Source of the DNA: Cepaea nemoralis
Taxonomy: Eukaryota; Mollusca; Gastropoda; Stylommatophora; Helicidae
Assembly (NCBI GenBank): GCA_014155875.1
Contig: JACEFZ010005542.1
Coordinates: 241,001-305,000 of the forward strand
DNA length: 64,000 bases
Reading direction: 5' to 3'
The position numbers were made by a program, and so were the translations under genes. A model generated the notes under the pieces. It saw nothing but the letters and a program-made list of their open reading frames with translations, was not told the DNA's origin and did no database searches. Positions 10,781 through 20,984 of the stretch are shown here, one piece after another. Each line of letters starts with the position of its first letter. Position 1 is the first letter of the stretch.

Positions 10781-11591
10781 TCAACATAATTTCCACCAAC
10801 ACTGATGCACTAATCCCATAATTTTATCAGTCCTCCCAAACCGGCTGCATAGTCTCTGTTTTATAAACCACGTTTTCACTTCACATTCAACTTCGGCGTC
10901 ATTCGTGAAATGTCTCCCGCCAAGGTGGGTTTTCAGTGGACCAAAAAGGTGGAAATCGCTAGGGGCTAAGTTGAGGCTGTAAGGCGGATGTTCCAGAACT
11001 TCCCACCTTGGTTGGTTAATTTTCTCCTGAGTTAACCGAGCCATATATGGTCTGGCATTGTCATGAAGCAGCAACACTCCTCTAGTCAGCAGTCCTGGAC
11101 ATTTTCTTCGAATTGCACCATGAAGCAGTGATAGAACTTCACAGTACGATTCAGAATTCTTCTTCTTCTTCTTCGTTCATCCGGAGTTTTTTTTCCGGAT
11201 GTGATTGCGTTGTGCCTGTTTACAGCAGAGCTGTGTTCTTGCGCCGTTAGGCCGACACATCCGACTTCTGCGGGCATTTGTTGACCGGGTTAACCTTCCC
11301 GGATTCAGAATTCATATTGTCTCGTCTCGAAATTAGTTAAAAGCACTCCTTGACAATCCCAGAACACTGTCAGCATAACCTTCCCTGCTGATCGCGTAAC
11401 CTTGAATTTTCGGACACAAGGCGAAGGATGTTTTCTACCTAGCTATGCACCGCTTTACGGGACAAACATTTGTCAGCATAAACAGGAAGCATTTCCTTAT
11501 GAATGTCCTTTGCAGGCAGTCCTTTTGCCCACAAAAAACGCACAACAGCATGTTGCTCTTTGGTTGCACACTCTGTAAGTACAGTCGCCAT
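10781..11591 (-). pseudogene. mariner transposase, broken
   Basis: The N-terminal helix-turn-helix part begins at an ATG at 11591. It resembles mariner starts (T-K-E-Q-H-A-V-V-R-F-L-W-A-K-G) and hits an in-frame TAG near 11440 where mariners usually have Trp. The catalytic C-terminal part is open at 11077-10781. It reads H-D-N-A-R-P, then 34 residues, then the Asp of A-P-S-D-F-H-L-F, which keeps the D34D spacing of mariner. The central part, including the first catalytic Asp, is missing or disrupted by the insertion at 11160-11301. A DNA cut-and-paste transposase originally; it cannot function now. Confidence 0.85.
11160..11301 (-). repeat. Short SINE-like insertion (SINE-4) inside the mariner
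   Basis: Flanked by the 12-bp direct repeat GATTCAGAATTC (11148-11159 and 11302-11313). One edge is a TTC repeat, which on the minus strand is a (GAA)n tail. A diverged relative lies at about 24955-25135. I cannot define a clear tRNA head. Confidence 0.65.
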
Positions 11592-11751
11592 TTTGTTTAT
11601 GCGATGCGCATGAGACACCTAGCGCCACCTGACGAATGGGAAAATAAAGTTCGATGTTGCTGTCACCTAATGACACCTGTAGAAAACACCAACTACATTT
11701 ACCTGCCATTCCACATAACTGTGTGACTTACTTATTGACGACTCTTCGTAT

Positions 11752-12045
11752 TTAGAAACGTTGTACCCTTCAATTTACACTTTTTTAACATATAGTGATA
11801 CATTTCTTATTTGAATTGTTTGATATGTGGTTGCTAAATAGAATGGCAAATAAACTATATGAATAGCAGAGTTATTAATAAACAAAGAGACAAATACTCA
11901 CTCTCCAGCTTCTACCGAATTGTTGAAATTAACATACACCGCCCTTTCAGAAGGAACTGAAAAAATACCATAAAGACTTTGTATTGGAAAAAAAAAAAAA
12001 GAAGAAAGACCATGTACACACAAATGTGTGCGCGCGCACGCACGC
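11752..12045. other. No recognisable feature
   Basis: AT-rich sequence ending in a poly-A run and a CA/CG-rich simple repeat (12015-12068). Confidence 0.5.
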
Positions 12046-12059
12046 ACACACATATATAT

Positions 12060-14075
12060 ATATATACACAATAGGCAAGCTGCTGGAGAAGTTAATTGCC
12101 AGGAAAATATCAAGCCAGCTAGAGAGGAAAGGTGTTTTCCCACCTACCCTGGGTGGGTACCGTCCAAAAAGAGAAACCTGGACCAATGCAGCATGTGTTT
12201 GCCCACGATGTCTATGAAATTTCCACTCAGGCATTGAAACCTTTGCTGCAGCAATTGAACTTGAGGACGCGTACAACAGAGTACCATTGGATTTTTTAAT
12301 GCTTCAGCTTCTTGAACTCAAAATATGTCCATTCCTCCTTAGTTGGATCGCTGCAGCCCTCTTCCAAAGGAAAGCAGTTTTCGATGTGGCAGTTGGACGT
12401 CGGAACCACCAATAATATATCCTGGCCTACCACAGGTATCACCATTATCTCCAGTGCTGTTCAACGCCTACACTGTGAGAATCACCAGTGAGCAGATCAC
12501 TGGACCTGGTAGGACATTGTCATATGCCGACGATGTTTTAGTGTATCGCCAGGGTAAGGATAGAGATCAGGTTGCTGAGGAACTACAAACCGAACTCAAT
12601 CACATAAGTACTTGGTGTGTTGAGGCTGGGGCAATGGTCAACCCAACAAAGGCAACAGTGACTTGGTTCTCGTTGAATAATCATATTGTCAACACTCCAA
12701 CACCAACTGTAAATCTGTGTTCAGAGACTGTGGAAAGAACGCAGGCAATGAATTACCTGGGGATACGGTTTGATCGAAGCCTTGCTTATAATGAGCACAT
12801 AGACCAGATGATAACAAAGGCCAAGCGGGGGTTGGCTGCGATGCGGGTGATAGCGGCAGCAAACTGTGAGCAGCGCCATCTATGTCTTCTATACGAGGGC
12901 TGATCATGTCTGTTTTGGAGTATGCGATGGCAATCCTGACTCTCAGCCGTAAGCAGATAGAAAAGATGGAAAGGATACAGAATGAAGCTATGCGCATTAT
13001 TCTTGGATGTACAAGAGATACAGCATGCAGGGCAATGCGCTACCTTCTTGATTTTCCAACCATTGAAGACAGAATACAAGTCTGCAGAGCTCGCGCCTAC
13101 CTCAGAGTTAATGCAAACACACAACATCCACTGCATAGTGAAATTATGAAGGTGAAGGGCAGCAGGTTAAAAAGAGGACGGTCGTGGATGGGTCAAGCCG
13201 AAGACATTCTTCAACAGGTGTGTTCACTTGAGGACTTAGAAACTGGCGAGGAGTGGGTACAAGTGCCAAGAGATTTCTGCACATCCTTTTCAGTTTGCAT
13301 CCAACTAGACAGAAAATGCAGACAAGAAAACCTGGCAGCTGTGGAGGCAGAAGTACAAACGATTTTCAAGAACTCGCTAGACAGTGATGCTGTCATTTAC
13401 ACAGATGGGTCGGTCGTCTGACATGTGAGAAGCTCATGGGCCTTTACGGCTCAGGCCAGAGGGAGAATTGTGAAGGAGGACTCTGGTGCTTTTGCTGCCT
13501 GACTATGGAAGTCATGGCAGTAAGTAAAGCAATAACATGGTTCAAGACACAGACATTCACTAGGGCATGTTTCCTTAGGGACTCAATGAACATGCTCAAG
13601 AGGATAGAGATGGGGGGGGGGGGGGGGGAGAGAGAGAGAATCCAAAGAGACTGGTTGCTGTCTCTGGAGCGGTCTTGGCTGGCAAAAATTAGTTTCATCT
13701 TCGTGTCAGGGCATGCAGGAGTACAAGGGAATGAGTGGGCTGACAAGCTCGCAGGTAACACTACTGTGGAGGGCGGACGTGCCATGGACCAGGCTGACAT
13801 TCTGAATGCTCTACGAGAAGTAAGACTTTTGCGAGAACCAAGTGATGACTGTGAATCTACAACCATGGCCAGACTGCAAGAACAGCAAATTAAAAGAGGG
13901 GTGGCCATACAAGAACACTACGCAGGAAGTCAAAGAAGACTGATAAACCAACACAGAACTGGTGTCGTTAGCCGCTACACGCTGCAGGATTTGCTGAGGA
14001 GGGGATCCGAGCATTTATGGACTGAATGGTTCGATGTGCAATGAGGATGATCTGTCGACTAACTAACTACTAACT
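12060..14075 (+). pseudogene. LINE B copy: reverse transcriptase plus RNase H, frameshifted
   Basis: The longest LINE B copy here. The RT fingers and palm begin near 12075 (L-E-K-L-I-A-R-K-I, later E-L-E-D-A-Y-N-R-V, and S-Y-A-D-D-V-L-V-Y near 12525). The thumb follows at 12720-13200 and RNase H at 13390-13800. Breaks are visible near 12205, 12400, 12900, 13420 and 13500, and a G/GA tract interrupts 13612-13640. The RNase H Asp of S-D-S is lost (R-D-S) and P-G-H is S-G-H. Ends with (ctaa)n. CA/TA microsatellite sequence occurs on both sides (12045-12070 and 14080-14115), so the target was probably a microsatellite. Confidence 0.85.
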
Positions 14076-14079
14076 CTCA

Positions 14080-14118
14080 CACACACACATATATATATAT
14101 ATATACATATATACACAC
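14080..14118. repeat. (CA)n(TA)n microsatellite
   Basis: Pure dinucleotide run directly after the LINE B tail. It resembles the run before the LINE's 5' end. Confidence 0.9.
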
Positions 14119-14121
14119 GTT

Positions 14122-14182
14122 CATTTATTCATCATCATATACTTCTGAACTGTTCATTTATTCACGATCATATACTTCTGAA
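14122..14182. repeat. Short tandem duplication
   Basis: GTTCATTTATTC followed by ATCATATACTTCTGAACTG occurs twice in succession with small changes. Confidence 0.8.
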
Positions 14183-14184
14183 CT

Positions 14185-14645
14185 GGCAGTCAGGTCTTAG
14201 TCAGATATGACTGAGCTACTGTATGACAGTAGATGGTACTACCTGCTTTCTGTCAGTGCCAAATGTTGGGCAGCGCTTACCAAACCCGACACCCCACATT
14301 GTGCCAACGGCTTCGGGCGGAAGAGCGCAACTGGGAGGGTACAAGACTTATCCTGGTGCGAGGAAATGCAACCTAAAGACAAAATGTCATGGCAGGGCAG
14401 ACCAGGCCCTAAGCCTTGGTTGGTAGCTGGTCTAGGATCGAAGCTCCAACAGGCGGACAGCTAGAGCATTGCTTTGCTGATCCGGCAGCTTGTCTTGTTC
14501 CAGATGTATAGGTGTTACCTTTCCTCTAGAGTGAACTAGGCAGGCCGAGAGAGGGATCATGCTGCATGGGCAACACATGGTCTCTATATTTTAGCCCAGA
14601 CTTTGTGCTATGGACCGCCATGGGTCGTAGTTATTAAGCCTTTTT
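14185..14645 (+). repeat. Dispersed non-coding repeat with inverted copy at 47.4-47.9 kb
   Basis: Shares a string of matching words with the reverse complement of 47425-47860: ATATGACTGAG-like start, GGGCAGCGCTTACCAAACCC, the CCGAC..GGCTTCGGGCGGA segment, GGTCTA..CAACAGG and GAGAGAGGGATC. No convincing coding frame. It may be the untranslated part of a LINE, but no coding neighbour proves that. Confidence 0.6.
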
Positions 14646-14849
14646 GAACCACAATGTACCAAACTATCGACTGTCAAGACGGAAAGGTGCCACTGTATAT
14701 ATAATATTATATAAAAATAGGCCAAGCTTGCTGTTTGGCAGTGAGTCTTGAAAAGTGAACAAACAAATTAGAAACTGCCTTGAGGCTGTGATGATGTAGT
14801 TTCCAAGACTAATGACACCAGTATCTGGGACTACTTGAATTACAAACAA

Positions 14850-15125
14850 TGACTACCTAAAAAGGCTAAAGAAAGTAGAAATTTATACACAACTATATAT
14901 GAAAGAAATAACCAGTATTCTTTGATTATATAATGAGAAAAGTGGCCGTGATGAACACGTGATGAGTGGAAAGATCAGCGGTAGAAGCAGATAGAGAAAG
15001 ATGCTGGATGGCCTAAGGTGGTGGCAAGGAGAAATAATAAAACTGGACCAGAAACCCAAGAAGCAAGAATTGTGAAGAGACATGAATGCCTACGCTATTT
15101 GACAGGTTATATGACGATAATGATA
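14850..15125 (+). pseudogene. Decayed LINE D-type 3' fragment
   Basis: Broken frames retain a phrase like I-M-R-K, G-K-I-S-G-R-S-R, K-M-L-D-G-L-R-W-W-Q-G-E-I, the C-terminal signature of the A/D families. Confidence 0.55.
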
Positions 15126-15762
15126 GCAGTAATTTTAATACTGCTAATTCCTCTCTGCTGTGTATCTTCCTAATAGGAGTAGAAGGGCGTGCGTATTTCA
15201 AGGCGACAGTAGCACAGCTACTGGTAGCATTTCCCATGTCGGACATGTCAAGGGATCAGACAAAATGATATAAAAACCTGCAGCCTTGTAGGTAAACTGA
15301 GGACAGCCACAGGCTAGGGAAAGAAAGTTTTAAAAAATGCGTCGGAGTGCACTAAACTACAGGCTTGGAGAAACAGCACGACACGACTCATTTGATCATA
15401 ATACTGTTAGCTACCAGCTGATGACTAAAAATGTACATTTTGGTTGACAGTGTCTCATATCTAATAACATATCTGTAACATTAGTAGGTAGGGAAACAAG
15501 AAGAGAATAATTAGATCACTAAAAGCAGCTTGGAGTATAAATCAACGAAGAGCACTTGTCACAGTCCGGACCTTTAGTTAATGTACAGTTTAGAAAATGA
15601 TGAACTAGTTTTCATGAAATATGTATGCTTTTAATTAACTGGCAACATTTGCTAAAACACTTCATTAAATATTTAAACAATCTGAAACATTAACATTTAG
15701 GGAAAGTTAGTTTAAATCTCACAGCAATATAAATAAAACAGTAAAATAAACAATGTTCTTAC
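15126..15762. other. No recognisable feature
   Basis: AT-rich, probably intronic or intergenic to the candidate minus-strand gene. Confidence 0.4.
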
Positions 15763-15872
15763 CATGCTCAAATTTTTTGGGATTGCGTGACATAGTGTTA
15801 ACCAGCTCTTCAATTTCTTCTCTTTTTACATATGGTGGTAAATTTCTGATTTGAATTGTGTTTGATTTCCGG
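15763..15872 (-). CDS. Candidate host exon, RRM-like start
   Basis: On the minus strand an acceptor ending TCTATTTTGCAG is followed by 110 nt open in one frame, then the donor GTAAGAAC. The 36 codons read R-K-S-N-T-I-Q-I-R-N-L-P-P-Y-V and then an E-E-I-E-E-L helix. I-Q-I-R-N-L-P-P looks like the RNP2 strand of an RNA-recognition motif, resembling the second RRM of IGF2BP/Imp proteins. That family match rests on one short exon and is tentative. I found no downstream exon in 14.6-15.7 kb. Relation to the exons at 16.4 and 18.2 kb is unproven. Confidence 0.5.
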
Positions 15873-16415
15873 CTGCAAAATAGAGGCAGCATAATTATTA
15901 ACCAGGGAAGGAGGAAAGACAGGCAAAATGTGAGCCAAAATCCTGTTCTAAAGCTTCTTGGTCTCTGTGTTTAAGATAGCTTTATGACAGTGCATGAAAT
16001 ATCACTGAGAACATTGTACAAACCTACCTCCGACTTCCATTTATTGCCTCTGTCTGCATCACTAACTTTTTAAGTGTTACCTAATTTTAAAAGAACAATG
16101 TAAGGAAGCAGTTTCAGTAATTTAAAGAGTTTTAGGAGAGCAGCAGCTGTGGTTTTTGAGTGTGGTTAGGGAGAAGAGTATAAAAACTGACCAAATATTG
16201 CATGTGAGATCGATCTATTTTCTTAACTGACACTATCTTCAATAAAACAGAACAAAAATGTCTCTCTCAAATACGTATGCTGATAATTTTGCTTACAGGA
16301 ACTACCAATAATTTTGCCCCTGGTGTCATTTTATAACAATGATAAAATATTATATAACAATAACATACAAACAGCCGTGTTAGAATTTCTGCTTTATAAA
16401 AGTGGATACAGCCCG

Positions 16416-16637
16416 TTAAAGTATTAAACACAATTGTGAATTTCTATGTAAATAATCTGTCTGATAGCTGCCACATAAAGAAATAAACTCCATGCAAGTG
16501 ACTTTTGCTATTTCTCCAAGACATAGAAAATCCACATGAAAGGTATCACTGGCCCAAGCCTGCATTTCATTATACATCGTGCTCTTTATCTCCATGACCT
16601 TTTGATGATGTCGAGGTGAAGGATGTTTTACTAACAC
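16416..16637 (-). CDS. Candidate host exon (possibly terminal), unknown protein
   Basis: Minus strand. The acceptor TGGCCTGTTCCAG is followed by an open frame starting V-L-V-K-H-P-S-P-R-H-H and containing M-E-I-K-S-T-M-Y-N-E-M-Q-A-W-A and F-L-C-L-G-E-I. It runs to a TAA at 16416. The composition looks coding, not like an element. Phase 0 at its start agrees with the phase-0 end of the exon at 18152-18244, so the two could splice directly. I do not recognise the family. The 3' boundary (stop or an unseen donor) is unclear. Confidence 0.45.
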   Translation of the reverse strand: MLVKHPSPRHHQKVMEIKSTMYNEMQAWASDTFHVDFLCLGEIAKVTCMEFISLCGSYQTDYLHRNSQLCLIL

Positions 16638-16751
16638 CTGGAACAGGCCAGAGCTAAGCAAAGGGAAAAAAAATGCATTGCTCAAAGACAGTATCTCTAC
16701 TTAAAGAGTTTTTTATTTTATGTCTATGCATGCCTTTTTATGTCTATGCTA

Positions 16752-16837
16752 TATCTGGGATGTAGGGGGTTTCCATCAGTGGATGAAATATCTCTCTTGT
16801 AGTTGTTACATATGAATAATGAGTATGGGTTAGTTAT
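16752..16837 (-). pseudogene. Disrupted duplicate of the 18.2-kb exon
   Basis: Nearly identical to 18160-18244 over about 85 bp plus the upstream intron edge (acceptor CTTTAAAGTTCAG read on the minus strand uses an AG at the same point). At the other end about 45 bp (16708-16752) separates it from a remnant CTTAAAGAG, so the last codons and the donor are lost. Confidence 0.6.
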
Positions 16838-16861
16838 CTGAACTTTAAAAAAAATTACAGA

Positions 16862-18150
16862 ATTGTTAAGGAATTGTTCTTGTTAAGTATTTAATTTCTA
16901 TTCAATTATAGAATTCAATTTCTATTACACATAAACACAAAAAAGTATGTTTGAAATAATGTATGTATGTCTGTTTCCACTTGAAGTTTCTAAAACAAGA
17001 ACATCATATGCATATCTATATCTGTTACATATTCTATACTGCCGACACACCAGCATGCCTGTTCTAAAGCTTGCGATGTGAACAAACAAAATATATACTA
17101 CCCATGCAACAGTATAACTGTGAATCATGGACACTGAATAAAGAAATATGTATTATTAATTATTTATATTACCTTTATACTACTTAGACACAAAAATGCT
17201 GATCACAAATTATGCCTCTTTTCCTACCCATATATGAAGGCTTTAATCAAACACATCAACAATATATCACTTAGATGGAACTAATATAGTATTACAGAGA
17301 AATGTTAATGTTATGTAATAGAACTTCGCTACAATGTATAAGCACACATAAAAGACAAAAAAATCGTCCGACTTCAATTTATGTCAATTTGTTTTTGCAC
17401 TCGGACATAAGGCTCTAAAACAAATACAACATCCCTCTACCAAAGCACAGCAAGACCTAGCAAACAGAAGAAATTAATTGGCAACTGGCACACACAGGCA
17501 ATGCTGTAAGCTCCTGGCAGATGTTTTGACATTCCTTGTCATAATTTGCATTTGGTTAAAAATATAATGGATGGCATATGTCACTAGTGGTGTGTCGTGT
17601 CAAGAAGGATCTCCCAACAATTCTTGTCTTGTGGAGAGAAGAGCAAGTAATGCTGCAGAATAATGGATGGGATGGCTGGTAGTCAGGCACATAGGGTCAT
17701 TGGACAAAGTTGAGATACGATTAATATGTCCTGAATATGGAAGATAGTCTGCAAACGAATGATAGCAGAAAGACACCAGGTGTCATGACTCAGGTGGTCT
17801 CGACCCTAGAAAGTGATAGGAGGTCAAATTATTTGGTGAAAGGGGACTACGACGGATGATAAAAAGCCTCCCGTCTTTGCTTCGCAGTTGAGTTTACATC
17901 AGTGATTACAGGCAAACATGTTCAATATTGTTTGTTACACAATTATTAGTAACAAATTTCCAAGCTTTTCAAAATACATTGAAAATGTATTAACAATTAC
18001 CATTTCTTTATAAAGAGAGTGATTAAAATTTGATCATTTATAATACTTAAAAGATTATTACTTAACAAACCAAGATGAAAGTCATCTAGGAAAATATGGA
18101 AATAGTACAACAGAATAAAAACAAAAAGGCCAGTAACTAACTTTTCTTCA
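16862..18150. other. No recognisable gene
   Basis: AT-rich, probably intronic to the candidate minus-strand gene. No element signature noticed. Confidence 0.4.
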
Positions 18151-18151
18151 C

Positions 18152-18244
18152 CTTAAAGAGTCTGGGATGTAGGGGGTTTCCATCAGTGGATGAAATATCT
18201 CTCTTGTAGTTGTTACATATGAATAATATATATGGGTTAGTTAT
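18152..18244 (-). CDS. Candidate host exon, 31 codons, unknown protein
   Basis: Minus strand. The acceptor TTTAAAGTTCAG precedes exactly 93 nt open in phase 0-0, reading I-T-N-P-Y-I-L-F-I-C-N-N-Y-K-R and then G-N-P-L-H-P-R-L-F-K. The donor is GTGAAG. A near-copy lies at 16752-16837. A symmetrical, phase-0 exon is skippable or duplicable without frameshift. The product is not recognised. Confidence 0.5.
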
Positions 18245-18324
18245 CTGAACTTTAAAAAAATATATAAACCTATTTTATACAGGGATTATTAGAAAATGTT
18301 AACCTAAATAAAACATGTTCAGGT

Positions 18325-18690
18325 CAGCATGGCAGAATGGATAAGAACGCATTTTCTTAAACATCTGATGTGCTGATGCCAGGGTAAGGGGTTCAACCCC
18401 TACACCGGACAGTTGGACTAAAATGTTGACCTGTCACCCTTGACTTAGGAACATTAATTACAAGTACCTCTGAAGTCGGAGTGGGTTCACTTGATGGCGA
18501 GGGACACTGTTATTAGGGAAAGCTAATCCACACGCAACATTCAGTCCATCACTACTATAAATAGTGTGTATGGTCTATGCTTGAGTTTTAAAAAAAAAAT
18601 AGGTAAAAGCTAATTCACCTGCAAAATTCAGTCCAGCACTAATGGAAGTAGTGTGTGTGTGGACTACGCTTGAGTTCTAAGCGAGTGAGC
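18325..18690 (+). repeat. tRNA-derived SINE (SINE-5) with intact pol III boxes
   Basis: A box TGGCAGAATGG near 18340 and B box GGTTCAACCCC near 18390 fit the pol III consensus well. The body ends with two tandem variants of a segment of about 80 bp (18515-18590 and 18603-18680), each with CTAATxCAC...ATTCAGTCCA.CACTA and a GGACTACGCTTGAG-like end. Confidence 0.7.
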
Positions 18691-18719
18691 GCGAAAAAAA
18701 CAAACATGTTCCATCAAAG

Positions 18720-19165
18720 TTCATCATCACCACATCTGGGGTAGGTGTTCATGTTCATGTCTATATATAGTTCGCTGTCATTGGTGCTATGGATTAACTC
18801 TGCTGATATTCCTCCATGGCATCTCAGCCCAACCTGCATAATTTCTCTGTTTGCCTATGCCTGCCAACCCCCCCCCCCCCCCCCAAAAAAAATAAATAAA
18901 TTGATCTTTCCAGTTGTCACAATGCTCTCCTATGCCTTACATGATCAAAGGATGTTGTATTCTTTCTTTCATATAGCTGTACATAATTTTTTATTTTCAT
19001 TAGCCTCATCCAGGCAATCGATTTTAGATACTCTGGCGGTCCAAAGTATTCACAATTCACTGTCATACAGGAAAACAGGTTCTATGTAACATATCAATAC
19101 TCTATTTCTGACATTCAATGATAGTGACTTATTGCATAAGATACTTTTCATTCTCAGAAAAGGTA
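18720..19165 (-). pseudogene. LINE D 3' fragment, minus strand
   Basis: The plus strand shows the reverse complement of the D-family C-terminus. It is comparable with 58325-58800, including the TGATATTCCTCCATGGCA and TTTCCAGTTGTCACAATG words. Interrupted by a C-run/A-run (18869-18900). Confidence 0.75.
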
Positions 19166-19169
19166 CATC

Positions 19170-20200
19170 TACATGTATGCTGTGCTGTGACATGCTGTGT
19201 TCTTCTGAAATCCCTTGGTTTCTCTTCTCATGCTTTGGTTTCAGGTGTTTTCATGTTTACAGTTCTGAATCACAGATAAATAGGATAAATATGTGGATAC
19301 TCAAGTTACATCTACACACTGCACTATCCTCAGGAACAAACACTGATCACAGAAAAAGAAATATGATATGGTAAATAAACAAATATGTGGGATCATCAAA
19401 ACAAGCACCAATGTTAATCACTACGTGAAATCCAAATGGAATTTTGCCCTACATGTCCAATATATTATGTTTTCAAGATGAAAGTGTCCACGGAAAATTA
19501 TTGGAATTCCTTAAAAGATGGTGCATCAAATTCCTATCAAACGTGTACAATACACATAAACAAATGTTGCACAGATATTGATACATCTTTAACAAGTGCA
19601 ACAAATTAACATGCTTAAAAGAGTGCTAAGTAAAAATGTTTATGATATATTTTACCCAATACCAGTCTGATGATGATAAAATAATAAAGCAGATAATATA
19701 TTTTATAAAGTGTTAATTTGTTATAAATAATAATGAGTACAGACTAAGGGTGTTACATTTGAATATGTGAATTAATTTTCAGCAGATTCATTATGTTTTG
19801 GGGACAAAATATTGTTCAATGGAATATAGATCAAAATGTAGATGTAACTTATCAGTATGAATAGTTGTCAACCAAAAAGTAGAGTATGGCATTGCAGTAA
19901 CCTAATTCAATGTAACAGAAATAGTTAATTTTGCTCTCAATTATAAAAATGGCTGCTCAAACAGTATTAAAATATCTTTAAAAGTAGCTCAGATTTTCAA
20001 TATATAGCAATCCCAATATATGCAGCCTGGGAGATTTCAGAGTGGACCCATGAATTGTTAACTGGATAGTGACAGTGTTATTGGAGACATCAACAGCATG
20101 TCATTGGAGCAGATGGACACCAAAAACTATGTGCAAATGTTTAGGCTTTCCCTAAATATCTCCATCTCCAGCAAAGACTGTGGTCTGAATTCAATCCTTA
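19170..20200. other. No recognisable feature
   Basis: AT-rich non-coding sequence. No gene supported. Confidence 0.45.
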
Positions 20201-20204
20201 ACAG

Positions 20205-20335
20205 AGACGGGATAATTTGTTTCTGACCAGTACAGCTCGGGGTCAACCCAGCTCCATGAAAATGGGTACCGAACAATTTTCAGAATGTTCTAGGAACGGG
20301 ACAAGCAAGGTAACTGGCCATCCCACCTCGTTTGT
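20205..20335 (+). repeat. Decayed SINE-3-like body
   Basis: Contains an AATGGGTACCGAACAATTTTC-like variant of the SINE-3 body word and a following GTTCTAGGAA. Weak. Confidence 0.35.
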
Positions 20336-20454
20336 AATAGCCTATAATATGTGAAGGCCTACTGCTGTGGACCAACCTTTATCTTTTTGTTTTTAAACAG
20401 CAAGAGTCGCTCAATTGCAATGCACAGGATCATGGTCACATATTTTTCCTCCAT

Positions 20455-20790
20455 CCATCATGTGCCATGCCGGTAAGCATGGGCGGTCATGCTCTGCCAT
20501 CTCACTCGATCACCAGAGTCGTGGATCAGCTCTGTGTTTCTGTCTCGACAATGCCACAAGGCCAAGCCATCCAGGTACTTGCTTCTGGGTCTTCCCCTTG
20601 GTCTGTTCCCCTCAATCTTACCAGTTGTCACCATGTTCTCCAAATGATTTCTTCTTATAACACGCCCAAAAAATTGTGACTGTCTATGTCTAATGTCTCT
20701 AATCAGTTTACAATCTTCATTTGTTTCTTGAAGGACTTGTTCAATGGTCTTTCTGGCTGTCCATGGTATTCTTTGCTCAATAGTGTATAA
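20455..20790 (-). pseudogene. LINE A 3' fragment, minus strand
   Basis: Minus-strand frame R-I-P-W-T-A-R-K-T, V-L-Q-E-T-N-E-D, V-T-T-G-K-I-E-G-N-R-P-R-G-R-P-R and H-D-S-G-D-R-V-R-W, ending H-A-Y-R-H-G-T as in the 5244-6941 protein. It is truncated before the RT palm but open to its end. Confidence 0.85.
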
Positions 20791-20847
20791 ATTATCTGTA
20801 GCAACTAAGGCCTGTGTGGTGTGGTTTCTGAATAACACCATCATTAA

Positions 20848-20975
20848 AGCAGACCAACCCAATATTACACTGAACAAACTGACCCGATGTTACACTAAAC
20901 AGACCGACCCAGACTTACAGTGAACAGACTATCACAGACCGACCCAGTGTTACAGTGAATAGACTATCATTGACA
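20848..20975. repeat. Tandem repeat, ~30-bp unit
   Basis: Four to five degenerate units of the type CAGACCGACCCAGTGTTACA followed by GTGAA. Confidence 0.8.
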
Positions 20976-20984
20976 GGAACGACA

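Larger units (their letters stand above)
10679..11748 (-). mobile_element. mariner element, inactive
   Basis: The left end CGAGGGAAGTCAATAAGTAAG and the right end CTTACTTATTGACGACTCTTCG form imperfect inverted repeats of about 30 bp. A TA dinucleotide flanks each end (10677-10678, 11749-11750), the Tc1/mariner target. It encloses a minus-strand transposase pseudogene and a 142-bp secondary insertion. Confidence 0.85.

Noticed and set aside
18325..18420. Possible functional tRNA gene.
   Set aside because: A and B boxes are good, but the stems do not close as a cloverleaf and a SINE body follows.
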